Source of the DNA: an uncultured bacterium
GTDB taxonomy: Bacteria > Edwardsbacteria > AC1 > EtOH8
NCBI GenBank assembly: GCA_937958665.1
Contig: CALGNM010000256.1
Coordinates: 1 to 6,893 of the forward strand
DNA: 6,893 bases
Direction of reading: 5' to 3'
In this document: positions 1 through 5,760 of the stretch, piece after piece
Position numbering within the stretch: position 1 is the stretch's first letter
Layout: each line of letters begins with the position of its first letter
Translations under genes and position numbers: made by a program
Notes under the pieces: generated by a model
Database searches by the model: none
Seen by the model: the letters and a program-made list of their open reading frames with translations, nothing else
Told to the model about the DNA's origin: nothing

Positions 1-53
1 GAAACAAAAGAAGCCATCATAACAATTAACGAATTTTTAAATAAACTTAACAT
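1..53 (-). CDS. 5' end of an unidentified gene, probable exported or membrane protein (truncated by window edge)
   Basis: On the minus strand an ATG at 53-51 is preceded by a strong ribosome binding site (AAAAGGAG at 67-60, six bases from the ATG). It opens a frame that stays open to the edge. The 17 complete codons read MLSLFKNSLIVMMASFV: a short N-terminal part with one Lys, then a hydrophobic run, which looks like the start of a signal peptide or membrane anchor. The start lies only 21 bases after the fabD stop with no hairpin between, so it could be co-transcribed with fabD. It is not fabG, the usual next gene, because the Rossmann start of FabG (VALVTGxxxGIG) is absent. Codons are strikingly AT-rich (TTA, TTT, AAA, AAT) compared with the GC-rich operon. 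Function cannot be judged from 17 residues. Confidence 0.6.
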   Translation of the reverse strand, partial: MLSLFKNSLIVMMASFV

Positions 54-59
54 TTTTTA

Positions 60-67
60 CTCCTTTT
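60..67 (-). promoter_or_regulatory. Shine-Dalgarno site of the truncated left-edge gene
   Basis: The minus strand reads AAAAGGAG, then six bases (TAAAAA), then ATG at 53. This near-ideal site, in the short gap after the fabD stop, is the main evidence that the tiny left-edge frame is a real gene start. Confidence 0.6.
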
Positions 68-74
68 CAATCTA

Positions 75-1013
75 TTAAACCTTCTTCAGCGCTTCCAGCG
101 TCTCCGCCAGGGTCTTGCTGTCCTCCACGTTCAGCACATTGACCTCCGGCGCGATCCGCTTGATCAGCCCCTTCAGTACCCGGCCCGGGCCGCATTCCAC
201 CATGGTGGTCACACCCAGCTCGGCCATCTTTTTTACGGACTCCTCCCAGCGCACCGGCTTCTTCACCTGCTCGATCAGCAACTCCTTGATGGTGGCCGGG
301 CTGTGCACCGGCTCGGCCGAAACATTGGCTATCACCGGGCAGGCCGGTTCTTTGAACGCAACTTGATTCAAGGCCCTTCTCATCCCATACTGGGCGATGT
401 CCATCAGCTCCGAGTGGAAGGCTCCGGAGACCTCCAGCTGAACCGCCCGCTTGGCGCCCTTGGCCTTGGCCAGCTCCATGGCCTTCTCGACGGCTTTGAC
501 CTCGCCCGAGATCACGGTCTGCTCGGCCGAGTTGAAGTTGGCGGCCTCCACGATTCCGGCCTCGCGGGCCTGGTGGCAGATATGCTCCACCTCCCTGGGC
601 TCTAGGCCCAATATGGCCGCCATGGTGCCCGGCTGGATGTCGCCGGAGATGGCCATCAGCGAGCCGCGGATACGCACTAATCTGACTGCGTCCTCGAAAG
701 CGATGGCCCCGGCCGCCACCAGGGCGGAGTACTCGCCCAGGCTGTGCCCGGCGGTATAATCGAACTTGATGCCCTCCTTCTCCATCAGCCTGAAGGCCGC
801 CACCGAGTGGATCAGGATGGCCGGCTGGGCGTTGTGGGTCATCCGCAGTTCGGCCGGAGTGCTCTCGAAACAGATCTTGGTGATGTCGAATTTGAGGGCC
901 TGGTTGGCCTTGTCATAGGCCTCCTTGGCCAGCGGATGGTTGTCGTAAAGGTCCTTGCCCATGCCCACGTACTGGGCACCCTGCCCGGGGAATATAAAAG
1001 CTAATTTGGACAT
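75..1013 (-). CDS. fabD: Malonyl-CoA:ACP transacylase (FabD)
   Basis: Moves malonyl groups from CoA to acyl carrier protein, supplying the extender unit for cytoplasmic type II fatty-acid synthesis. Numbering from the chosen start, the N-terminus MSKLAFIFPGQGAQ carries the GQGxQ motif (Gln11). The nucleophile elbow GHSLGEYSA is at 89-97 with catalytic Ser91. Arg116 (in RIRGSLM) would bind the malonyl carboxylate, His200 (in GAFHS) is the catalytic base and Gln249 (in QVKKPVRW) is conserved. All expected catalytic residues are present and the length, 312 residues, is normal. An ATG six bases upstream (1019) would add Met-Ile, but the GGAAG ribosome site lies only two bases from it and eight from the ATG at 1013; the 1013 start also gives the typical FabD N-terminus. 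It follows fabH after an 88-base gap holding an inverted-repeat element. fabG is not next, which is unusual. Confidence 0.97.
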   Translation of the reverse strand: MSKLAFIFPGQGAQYVGMGKDLYDNHPLAKEAYDKANQALKFDITKICFESTPAELRMTHNAQPAILIHSVAAFRLMEKEGIKFDYTAGHSLGEYSALVAAGAIAFEDAVRLVRIRGSLMAISGDIQPGTMAAILGLEPREVEHICHQAREAGIVEAANFNSAEQTVISGEVKAVEKAMELAKAKGAKRAVQLEVSGAFHSELMDIAQYGMRRALNQVAFKEPACPVIANVSAEPVHSPATIKELLIEQVKKPVRWEESVKKMAELGVTTMVECGPGRVLKGLIKRIAPEVNVLNVEDSKTLAETLEALKKV

Positions 1014-1021
1014 AATCATTT

Positions 1022-1026
1022 CTTCC
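1022..1026 (-). promoter_or_regulatory. Shine-Dalgarno site that decides the fabD start
   Basis: GGAAG on the minus strand is two bases from the upstream ATG (1019) and eight bases from the ATG at 1013. The spacing favours 1013 as the true fabD start. Confidence 0.6.
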
Positions 1027-1032
1027 GTTTTA

Positions 1033-1069
1033 TATTTGGACGCAGATTTCCGCAGATGAACACCAAATA
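1033..1069. repeat. Inverted-repeat-bounded intergenic element with CGCAGAT direct repeats
   Basis: A perfect 7-bp inverted repeat, TATTTGG at 1033-1039 and CCAAATA at 1063-1069, encloses two copies of CGCAGAT (1041-1047 and 1051-1057) ten bases apart. It fills most of the space between the fabH stop and the fabD ribosome site. From memory, CGCAGATTT-CGCAGAT-type sequences recur as short dispersed intergenic repeats in many environmental bacterial genomes; I cannot confirm that here, and no second copy exists in this window. It could be a dispersed repeat, an operator with two half-sites on one helix face, or a weak RNA hairpin inside the operon mRNA. Confidence 0.5.
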
Positions 1070-1101
1070 CTGTCTACCCTATTTAGCCCACAAGCGTAAA
1101 T

Positions 1102-2082
1102 TTACCACCTGATCAACACCGCCCCCCAGGTGAACCCGGCCCCGAAGGCCACCAGCATCACCAGGTCGCCTTTCTTGATCCGGCCGTTCCGCACCGCCTC
1201 GTCCAGGGCGATGGGGATGGAGGCGGCCGAGGTATTGCCGTATTTCTGGATGTTGACGTAGATCTTGTCCCCACCGCCCGCCATCCGCTCCCCGATGGCC
1301 TCGATGATCCGGTTGTTGGCCTGGTGCGGTATCAGCAGGCTGAGCTGTTCCTTGGCCACCCCGGCCTTCTCCAGGGTTCTGGTGGCGGCGTCCACCATGT
1401 TGCGCACCGCATGGGGAAACACCTTGTTGCCGGCCATTTTTATAAAATGCATCTTCTCGTCCACCGTGGCGTGGCTGGCGGGGTTCAGCGAGCCGCCACC
1501 CGGCATGTACAGCAGGTCCCCCAGGTTGCCGTCGGCCCCCAGATAGGTGGAGAGTATTCCCCGCTCTTCATCCACCGCCCCCAGCACCGCCGCCCCGGCC
1601 CCGTCGCCAAACAGCACGCAGGTGCCGCGGTCGCTCCAATCGGTAATCTTGGTCAGCTCCTCGGCCCCTATCACCAGCACCTTGCGGCCGGGATCGGCGG
1701 TGATCAGGGAGCGGGCCAGTTCCAGACCGTAGATGAACCCGGTGCAGCCGGCCGAGAGATCGAAGGCCGCGGCCTTCTTGGCCCCCAGGGCCGCCTGGAC
1801 CAGGCAGGCGGTGGAGGGAAAGATCATGTCCGGAGTAACTGTGCCGATCAGGATGAAGTCCAATTCCTCCGCTTTAACCCCCGCTGCCTCCAGGGCCTTG
1901 CGCCCGGCCTCGATAGCCAGTTTCGAGGTGGGGGTCTCTTTATCCGATATATGACGCTCCTTGATCCCGGTACGCTGGGTTATCCACTCGTCGGTGGTGT
2001 CGACCATCTTCTCCAGGTCAGCGTTGATCAGTATCTTCTCCGGCACATGATGCCCGGTCCCCAGTATGGCTACGCGCTTCAT
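1102..2082 (-). CDS. fabH: Beta-ketoacyl-ACP synthase III (FabH)
   Basis: Starts fatty-acid chains by condensing an acyl-CoA primer (often acetyl-CoA) with malonyl-ACP in the cytoplasm. The 326 residues match the family length. The catalytic triad is visible: Cys113 in DLSAGCTGFIYGL, His253 in IPHQAN and Asn283 in YGNTSAASIP. The CoA-contact motif DEWITQRTGIKER spans 31-43 (Trp33, Arg37), FPS with the primer-pocket Phe88 is at 88-90, the GDGAGA loop is at 159-164, and the C-terminal GAGFTWG at 314-320 is typical. The ATG overlaps the plsX stop by four bases (ATGA), indicating translational coupling, and AAGGAAGG lies just upstream at suitable spacing. Primer preference, straight or branched, cannot be read from the sequence with confidence. 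FabH and FabD act in succession, since FabD supplies the malonyl-ACP that FabH uses. Confidence 0.97.
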   Translation of the reverse strand: MKRVAILGTGHHVPEKILINADLEKMVDTTDEWITQRTGIKERHISDKETPTSKLAIEAGRKALEAAGVKAEELDFILIGTVTPDMIFPSTACLVQAALGAKKAAAFDLSAGCTGFIYGLELARSLITADPGRKVLVIGAEELTKITDWSDRGTCVLFGDGAGAAVLGAVDEERGILSTYLGADGNLGDLLYMPGGGSLNPASHATVDEKMHFIKMAGNKVFPHAVRNMVDAATRTLEKAGVAKEQLSLLIPHQANNRIIEAIGERMAGGGDKIYVNIQKYGNTSAASIPIALDEAVRNGRIKKGDLVMLVAFGAGFTWGAVLIRW

Positions 2083-3260
2083 TTCTGGCCTTCCTTCGCA
2101 TGGTTAGATAGCTGCTCCCGGATGTGGTCGTTCACCCGGTGGCTGACGCAGCGATGGGCCACCAACACCGCGTTCTTGATGGCCTTGGCGGTGGAGCGGC
2201 CGTGGCAGATGATGCAGACCCCGTCCACCCCCAGCAGGGGGGCTCCCCCGTACTCCTCGTAATCCAGGTCTTTGGCGAATTTCCTGAGGGCCGGCTTCAG
2301 CAACAGGGCCCCTATCTTGGCGAAGATGCTGGTGTAGACGTAGCGTTTGATGGAGCCGTAGAACATCCTGACCACGCTCTCGGCGAACTTCAGGATGACG
2401 TTTCCCACGAAGCCGTCGCACACCACCACGTCGGCGGTGCCCTTCAGAATGTCCTTGCCCTCGATGTTGCCGATGAAATTAAGCCCGCTCTCGGCCAGCA
2501 GCTGGTGTGACTTGACCGTCAGCTCGTCCCCCTTGGAGGCCTCCTCGCCCACCGAAAGCAGGCCCACCTTGGGGCTGGGCTTCTCGAACACGTAGCGGAC
2601 GAAGGAAGAACCCATCATCCCGAACTGCATGAGGTAATGGGGCTTGCAGTCGGTGTTGGCCCCGGCATCCACCACGATGCACCCCCCCAGCTCGGTGGGC
2701 ATGAAAGTGGCGATGGCCGGGCGGGCCACCCCCGGAATCCGGCCCAGTTCGAACAGCGAGGCCGCCATCACCGCCCCGGTGTTGCCGGCCGAAATGAACC
2801 CCTCGGCCGCTCCCTGCTTCTGCAGACGGAGGCCCACCGAGATCGAGGAGTCCCGCTTGTTGCGCAGGGCCTCGGTGGGGGTCTCGTGCATCTCGATGCG
2901 CTGGGAGGCGTGGACCAACTTTACCCCGTACCGGTCCAAATCCTCGGTGGTATATTCCTTGTCCCCGACGCCGGCGGCCAGCTCGGTCTTGATGGCAGTG
3001 ATGTCCCCCACCAACAGCACCTCGAACTTGCCCCGCCCCAGGCGGGCGGCCTCGATGGCCCCCACAATATTGGGCGACAGCCCATTATCCCCGCCCATGG
3101 CATCGACCGCGATCCTGACCGGTCCCTGGCTCCCGCCGGGGATGTCCTCCAGCCCCAGCTTGCCGCCCGAGGTTATCTCCCGGGGCTTGCGCGATTTGGC
3201 AATCCGGTCCCTTTTGCGGTCGACCGGGGTCTCTGTTCCGGCCTTGGCCTTGGGTACCAT
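2079..3260 (-). CDS. plsX: Phosphate acyltransferase PlsX, with an N-terminal extension
   Basis: Converts acyl-ACP to acyl-phosphate, the acyl donor for PlsY in making lysophosphatidic acid, and so links fatty-acid synthesis to phospholipid synthesis; it is a peripheral membrane enzyme. Signature motifs occur in order: VDAMGGDNG (52-60), SAGNTGA (157-163), VDAGAN (197-202), NIEGKD (265-270), CDGFVGNVILK (281-291), EYGGAPLLGV (336-345) and HGRS (353-356). At 393 residues it is longer than the usual 330-360. About 46 residues precede the point where most PlsX proteins begin (here VRIAVDAMGGD at 48), and they are rich in Lys, Arg, Gly and Pro. No ATG, GTG or TTG lies in frame between Met1 and that point (Val48 is GTC), so the ATG at 3260 is the likely start, though its ribosome site is weak. 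It begins 18 bases after rpmF and overlaps fabH by four bases. Confidence 0.95.
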   Translation of the reverse strand: MVPKAKAGTETPVDRKRDRIAKSRKPREITSGGKLGLEDIPGGSQGPVRIAVDAMGGDNGLSPNIVGAIEAARLGRGKFEVLLVGDITAIKTELAAGVGDKEYTTEDLDRYGVKLVHASQRIEMHETPTEALRNKRDSSISVGLRLQKQGAAEGFISAGNTGAVMAASLFELGRIPGVARPAIATFMPTELGGCIVVDAGANTDCKPHYLMQFGMMGSSFVRYVFEKPSPKVGLLSVGEEASKGDELTVKSHQLLAESGLNFIGNIEGKDILKGTADVVVCDGFVGNVILKFAESVVRMFYGSIKRYVYTSIFAKIGALLLKPALRKFAKDLDYEEYGGAPLLGVDGVCIICHGRSTAKAIKNAVLVAHRCVSHRVNDHIREQLSNHAKEGQK

Positions 3261-3278
3261 CTTATATCATTCCGATGG

Positions 3279-3461
3279 TTATACTTCTTTGATGGTGACG
3301 ATCTCCCGCCCTCCATAATAGCCGCAATAGGGGCAGGCCCGGTGGGGCAGGCGGGGCTGGTGGCAATGGGAGCATTTCACCAGATTGGGGGCGGTCAGCT
3401 TCCAGTTGGCCCGGCGCTTGGCGGTGCGTGAGTTGGAATGTTTCCTCTTGGGGACTGGCAT
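3279..3461 (-). CDS. rpmF: Large-subunit ribosomal protein bL32, zinc-binding form
   Basis: A small structural protein of the 50S subunit. The 60 residues begin with the hallmark MPVPKRKHSNSRTAKRRANWKL; the Pro/Lys/Arg-rich tail threads into ribosomal RNA. Two CxxC pairs, Cys30/Cys33 and Cys43/Cys46, form a zinc ribbon, so this is the four-cysteine (C+) form rather than the cysteine-less paralogue some bacteria keep for zinc shortage. A textbook ribosome site, AGGAGG at 3475-3470, lies eight bases before the ATG, the strongest in the operon and fitting for a ribosomal protein. The rpmF-plsX order is conserved widely in bacteria. The yceD-like (DUF177) gene usually just upstream is missing; ddl takes that place, ending 40 bases before. 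Confidence 0.97.
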   Translation of the reverse strand: MPVPKRKHSNSRTAKRRANWKLTAPNLVKCSHCHQPRLPHRACPYCGYYGGREIVTIKEV

Positions 3462-3501
3462 TGATGGATCCTCCTAAGGTGTATTGTTTGGTTGTCGGTT
3501 G

Positions 3502-4470
3502 TTATTTCTCCCTCCGGACAAGGGCACTGGATAGGATCTCCAGCACCAGCTGGTCGTAGCCGATGCCGTCCTCCCGGGCCTCAGCCGGCAGGTCGGAAAG
3601 GTCGGTCATTCCCGGGAGGGTGTTGACCTCCAGGATATAGGAAGTGCCGGCCCGGTCCACGATGGCATCCACCCGCGACCAACCATGGCAACCCAGCGCC
3701 CGGTGGGCCGCCAAGGCTGCCTCCTGGGCCTTGCGGTAGAGGCTGCCAGGCAAGCGGGCCGGGATGATGAACTCGGTCAGCCCCTTGGTGTATTTGGCCT
3801 TGAAGTCGTAGAACTCGTTCCGGGGCACCAGCTCCAAAACAGGCAGGGCCCTGGCCCTGGCCCCGCAGCCCAGGATGCCGGTGGTGATGTTCATGCCCGG
3901 GATATACCTCTCGGCGATCAGCCCCCCATATTTCCGGTGCAACAGCCTGAAGGCGGCGGTCGCCTCGCGGGCATTTTTCAAGATGGAGACCCCGATGGAC
4001 GAGCCTTCCTCCAATGGCTTGACCACCAACGGCAGGCCCAGCTCCTCCTGGGCTTGCCGGGCCAATCGAGCCGGGTCGTCGCTGTTCCTGACCCACAGAT
4101 ATTCGGGGGTGGTGATTCCGTTCTGGACAAATATCTGCTTGCTGAAGGCCTTGTGCATGGCCAGGGCCGAGGCCAGCACTCCGGAGCCGGTGTAGGGGAT
4201 GTCCATCATCTCCAGCAGGCCCTGGACGGTTCCATCCTCCCCGTAACGGCCGTGCAGGATGACGAAGGCCACCTTGATCCGCAGAGATGTCAGTTTTCTG
4301 GCAAGGTCGGTTCCGGCATCGATGCCCACCGCATTCAGCCCCTGCCGCTTCAGGGCGGCCAGCACGTTCTTGCCGGAGCGCAGGGAGACCGCCCGCTCTC
4401 CGGATCGCCCGCCCATCAGCACCGCTATCCGCCTTCCGGCCAACTTCCTTTTGATGCCTGCCGTCTTCAT
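3502..4470 (-). CDS. ddl: D-alanine--D-alanine ligase
   Basis: ATP-grasp ligase that makes D-Ala-D-Ala for the peptidoglycan stem peptide in the cytoplasm. Of 322 residues, the first 13 are a short basic extension before the usual RIAVLMGGRSGERAVSLRSG start. Glu25 matches the first-substrate Glu, HGRYGEDGTVQG is at 73-84, PYTGSG at 92-97, and VVKPLEEGSSIGVS (149-162) carries the ATP-site Lys and Ser. YDFKAKY at 221-227 supplies the Lys-Tyr pair (226/227) typical of true D-Ala-D-Ala ligases, not the altered loop of VanA-type D-lactate ligases. Metal ligands are Asp268 (in SRVDAI), Glu281 and Asn283 (in LEVNTLPGMT); Ser292 matches the substrate-binding Ser near the C-terminus. The ATG overlaps the pdxJ stop by four bases and its own ribosome site is weak, so translation is probably coupled to pdxJ. 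Ddl more often sits with mur genes; this location is less common. Confidence 0.95.
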   Translation of the reverse strand: MKTAGIKRKLAGRRIAVLMGGRSGERAVSLRSGKNVLAALKRQGLNAVGIDAGTDLARKLTSLRIKVAFVILHGRYGEDGTVQGLLEMMDIPYTGSGVLASALAMHKAFSKQIFVQNGITTPEYLWVRNSDDPARLARQAQEELGLPLVVKPLEEGSSIGVSILKNAREATAAFRLLHRKYGGLIAERYIPGMNITTGILGCGARARALPVLELVPRNEFYDFKAKYTKGLTEFIIPARLPGSLYRKAQEAALAAHRALGCHGWSRVDAIVDRAGTSYILEVNTLPGMTDLSDLPAEAREDGIGYDQLVLEILSSALVRREK

Positions 4471-5192
4471 AACTGCCTGTCCATCGACGCCTTCATGTCC
4501 CGCACCGCCTGGGGCAGCCCCACCATTACCGCCCGGGCGATGATGGCATGGCCGATGTTCAACTCTGTGATTTCGGGAATGGCAACTATGCCTGCCACAT
4601 TGAAATAATCCAAGCCGTGCCCGGCGTGGACATCCAGCCCCAGCCGGGCCGCCAATCCGGCAGCCTCGAGGGCCCTCTTCAATTGTCTGGCCCGCCCCGA
4701 ACCTTTAGCCGTAGAGTAGGCGTTGGTGTTCAGCTCGACGGAGTCGGCCCCCAGCTTTTTGGCCAGCCTTACCTGATCCTCATCCGGCTCCACAAAGCAG
4801 GTCACCGATATTCCGGCGGCCCTCAGCCTCCGGATGGCCGCCCCCACCCTGGCCCCCGCCCGGCGCAGGTCCAAGCCGCCTTCGGTGGTGATCTCGCCGG
4901 GCTTTTCCGGGACCAGACAGACTGTGTCGGGCTTGATTTGGACCATCAGGGAGACCATCCGGGGGTCGGCCGACAGCTCCACGTTGAGATGGGTGTCCAC
5001 CGCCTGACGCAACAGACGGACATCGCGATCCTGGATGTGCCGGCGATCCGAGCGGAGGTGGACGGTAATGCCGTCGGCCCCAGCCAAAGTGGCCTGAACA
5101 GCCGCCCAGACCGGGTCGGGCTGAAAAGCCCGGCGGGCCTGCCTTAAGGTGGCCACATGGTCGATGTTTACGCCCAGTCTAATCTTTTCCAT
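4467..5192 (-). CDS. pdxJ: Pyridoxine 5'-phosphate synthase (PdxJ)
   Basis: Joins 1-deoxy-D-xylulose 5-phosphate with 3-amino-2-oxopropyl phosphate (the PdxA product) to give pyridoxine 5'-phosphate, in the DXP-dependent vitamin B6 pathway. The 241-residue TIM barrel has its signatures in order: GVNIDHVATLRQAR (7-20), HLRSDRRHIQDRD (45-57), catalytic Glu72 in NVELS, LVPEKPGEITTEGGLD (93-108), GADSVELNTNAYS (148-160), HAGHGLDYFNV (189-199, His192 matching E. coli His193) and ELNIGHAIIARAVM (210-223). The N-terminus is standard, so the ATG at 5192 is sound, yet no Shine-Dalgarno site precedes it; the bases just upstream are TTGTTGTTGAT. An inverted-repeat region lies directly before. It overlaps ddl by four bases. 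Both enzymes serve D-alanine use indirectly, since alanine racemase needs PLP; that link is inference. Confidence 0.97.
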   Translation of the reverse strand: MEKIRLGVNIDHVATLRQARRAFQPDPVWAAVQATLAGADGITVHLRSDRRHIQDRDVRLLRQAVDTHLNVELSADPRMVSLMVQIKPDTVCLVPEKPGEITTEGGLDLRRAGARVGAAIRRLRAAGISVTCFVEPDEDQVRLAKKLGADSVELNTNAYSTAKGSGRARQLKRALEAAGLAARLGLDVHAGHGLDYFNVAGIVAIPEITELNIGHAIIARAVMVGLPQAVRDMKASMDRQL

Positions 5193-5203
5193 ATCAACAA
5201 CAA

Positions 5204-5255
5204 ACCACGGCAGGAGCCTTTGCAGGATTTTTACTGCATCCGCTTAGACCGTGGT
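5204..5255 (-). promoter_or_regulatory. Nested inverted repeat between the small membrane-protein gene and pdxJ (possible mRNA structure)
   Basis: The outer arms ACCACGG (5204-5210) and CCGTGGT (5249-5255) are perfect 7-bp complements. Inside them TGCAG (5221-5225) and CTGCA (5234-5238) form a second stem around an eight-base loop. In the operon mRNA this could fold into a two-tier hairpin ending about eleven bases before the pdxJ ATG, which lacks a ribosome site. No clean U-run follows on the minus strand, so it is not a standard terminator. It may be an RNA processing site, a translation control element or chance. Confidence 0.35.
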
Positions 5256-5273
5256 CGTATTTTCCGGCAATAT

Positions 5274-5564
5274 TTATCTTTTGATGATGGCCAACGGGAG
5301 CACCACGCAATAGCCCAGCACCAGCAGGACCGGCGCAGCGTTCATGGTCAGCCAGCCGTCCACCCCGCCCTTGAGGGGGTGGATGAACGGGAAACCGCCG
5401 CCAAAGGTAGGGCTGGAGAGGAAAAGGAACCCCAGCAGTATCATAGCCGCCCCGACGCCGAATAAGATAAAGTTGACCCGGGTAAAGCCGATAGGCGTCT
5501 CTGGAGCTATCTTCTGGTCAACCGCCTCTGGACGGGCCTTTGATGTTTTGAGCTTTTTGGCCAT
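5274..5564 (-). CDS. Small two-helix membrane protein, DUF3098-like
   Basis: First gene of the operon, 96 residues. A basic, hydrophilic N-terminal tail (1-28, Lys-rich) is followed by a membrane helix at about 31-50 (NFILFGVGAAMILLGFLFLS), a Gly/Pro-rich loop (51-72) and a second helix at about 75-93, ending in KR. The positive-inside rule predicts both ends in the cytoplasm. The layout, including the GFLFLS end of helix 1 and the APVLLVLGY start of helix 2, resembles DUF3098 proteins as I remember them from Bacteroidetes; their function is unknown to me. The assignment is tentative. The ATG at 5564 has GAGG five bases upstream and a near-consensus promoter close behind. It is 81 bases from pdxJ, the widest gap before fabH-fabD, so it may be partly uncoupled from the biosynthetic genes. 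Confidence 0.8.
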   Translation of the reverse strand: MAKKLKTSKARPEAVDQKIAPETPIGFTRVNFILFGVGAAMILLGFLFLSSPTFGGGFPFIHPLKGGVDGWLTMNAAPVLLVLGYCVVLPLAIIKR

Positions 5565-5588
5565 AAATTCCTCAACCTAATAGGGATA

Positions 5589-5617
5589 AGTATACAGTTT
5601 TTGCCCCATTTTGTCAA
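5589..5617 (-). promoter_or_regulatory. Sigma-70-type promoter of the leftward operon
   Basis: On the minus strand TTGACA (5617-5612, six of six consensus bases) is followed by a 17-base spacer and TATACT (5594-5589, five of six). Transcription would start near 5582, giving a leader of only about 18 bases before the ATG at 5564, with the GAGG ribosome site inside it. It is the only near-consensus promoter I noticed, and it is placed to drive all seven genes down to fabD. The rest of the divergent region (5618-5748) shows no clear promoter for the rightward gene and no obvious palindromic operator. Confidence 0.8.
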
Positions 5618-5748
5618 GTCATTTCAACTAAGGCCACCGCACTCCGAATTCGATACAAATTAAGAGGTTATGCCCGGCGCATGGCGGCCGATTCATACAA
5701 TGTAACTTTTCAGCCTGATGGTTCGTAATATTGGGTGAATTTCATCAT

Positions 5749-5754
5749 AAGGAG
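5749..5754 (+). promoter_or_regulatory. Shine-Dalgarno site that decides the sensor-protein start
   Basis: AAGGAG stands six bases before the ATG at 5761. An in-frame TTG at 5731 would add ten residues (reading VGEFHHKENT-like, hydrophilic) but lies upstream of this site, so 5761 is the start to use. Confidence 0.8.
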
Positions 5755-5760
5755 AATACG

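Noticed and set aside
1324-2262. Long rightward open frame of about 312 codons opposite fabH and the end of plsX
   Set aside because: It lies antisense to two certain genes, has a His/Gly/Gln/Pro-rich composition typical of GC-rich antisense frames, has no recognisable domain and runs across a gene boundary.
2637-3431. Rightward open frames of 224-264 codons opposite plsX and rpmF
   Set aside because: They cross from plsX into rpmF on the antisense strand, and their low-complexity composition shows no domain; they are shadows.
3490-3503. Tandem GGTTGTC/GGTTGTT between ddl and rpmF
   Set aside because: Only two 7-base units with a mismatch, overlapping the ddl stop; no hairpin or further copies, so it is likely chance.
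3685-4608. Long rightward open frame of about 307 codons opposite ddl and the end of pdxJ
   Set aside because: Antisense shadow of well-supported genes; the Gly/Gln/Pro/His-rich translation has no motif, and GC-rich codons on the other strand explain the lack of stops.
5690-5731. Possible promoter boxes (TACAAT at 5696-5701, TAATAT at 5726-5731) for the sensor gene
   Set aside because: Neither has an acceptable -35 hexamer at 16-18 bases, so they cannot be supported.
5731-5760. Upstream TTG start adding ten residues to the sensor protein
   Set aside because: The AAGGAG site at 5749-5754 sits inside that extension and is spaced correctly for the ATG at 5761.
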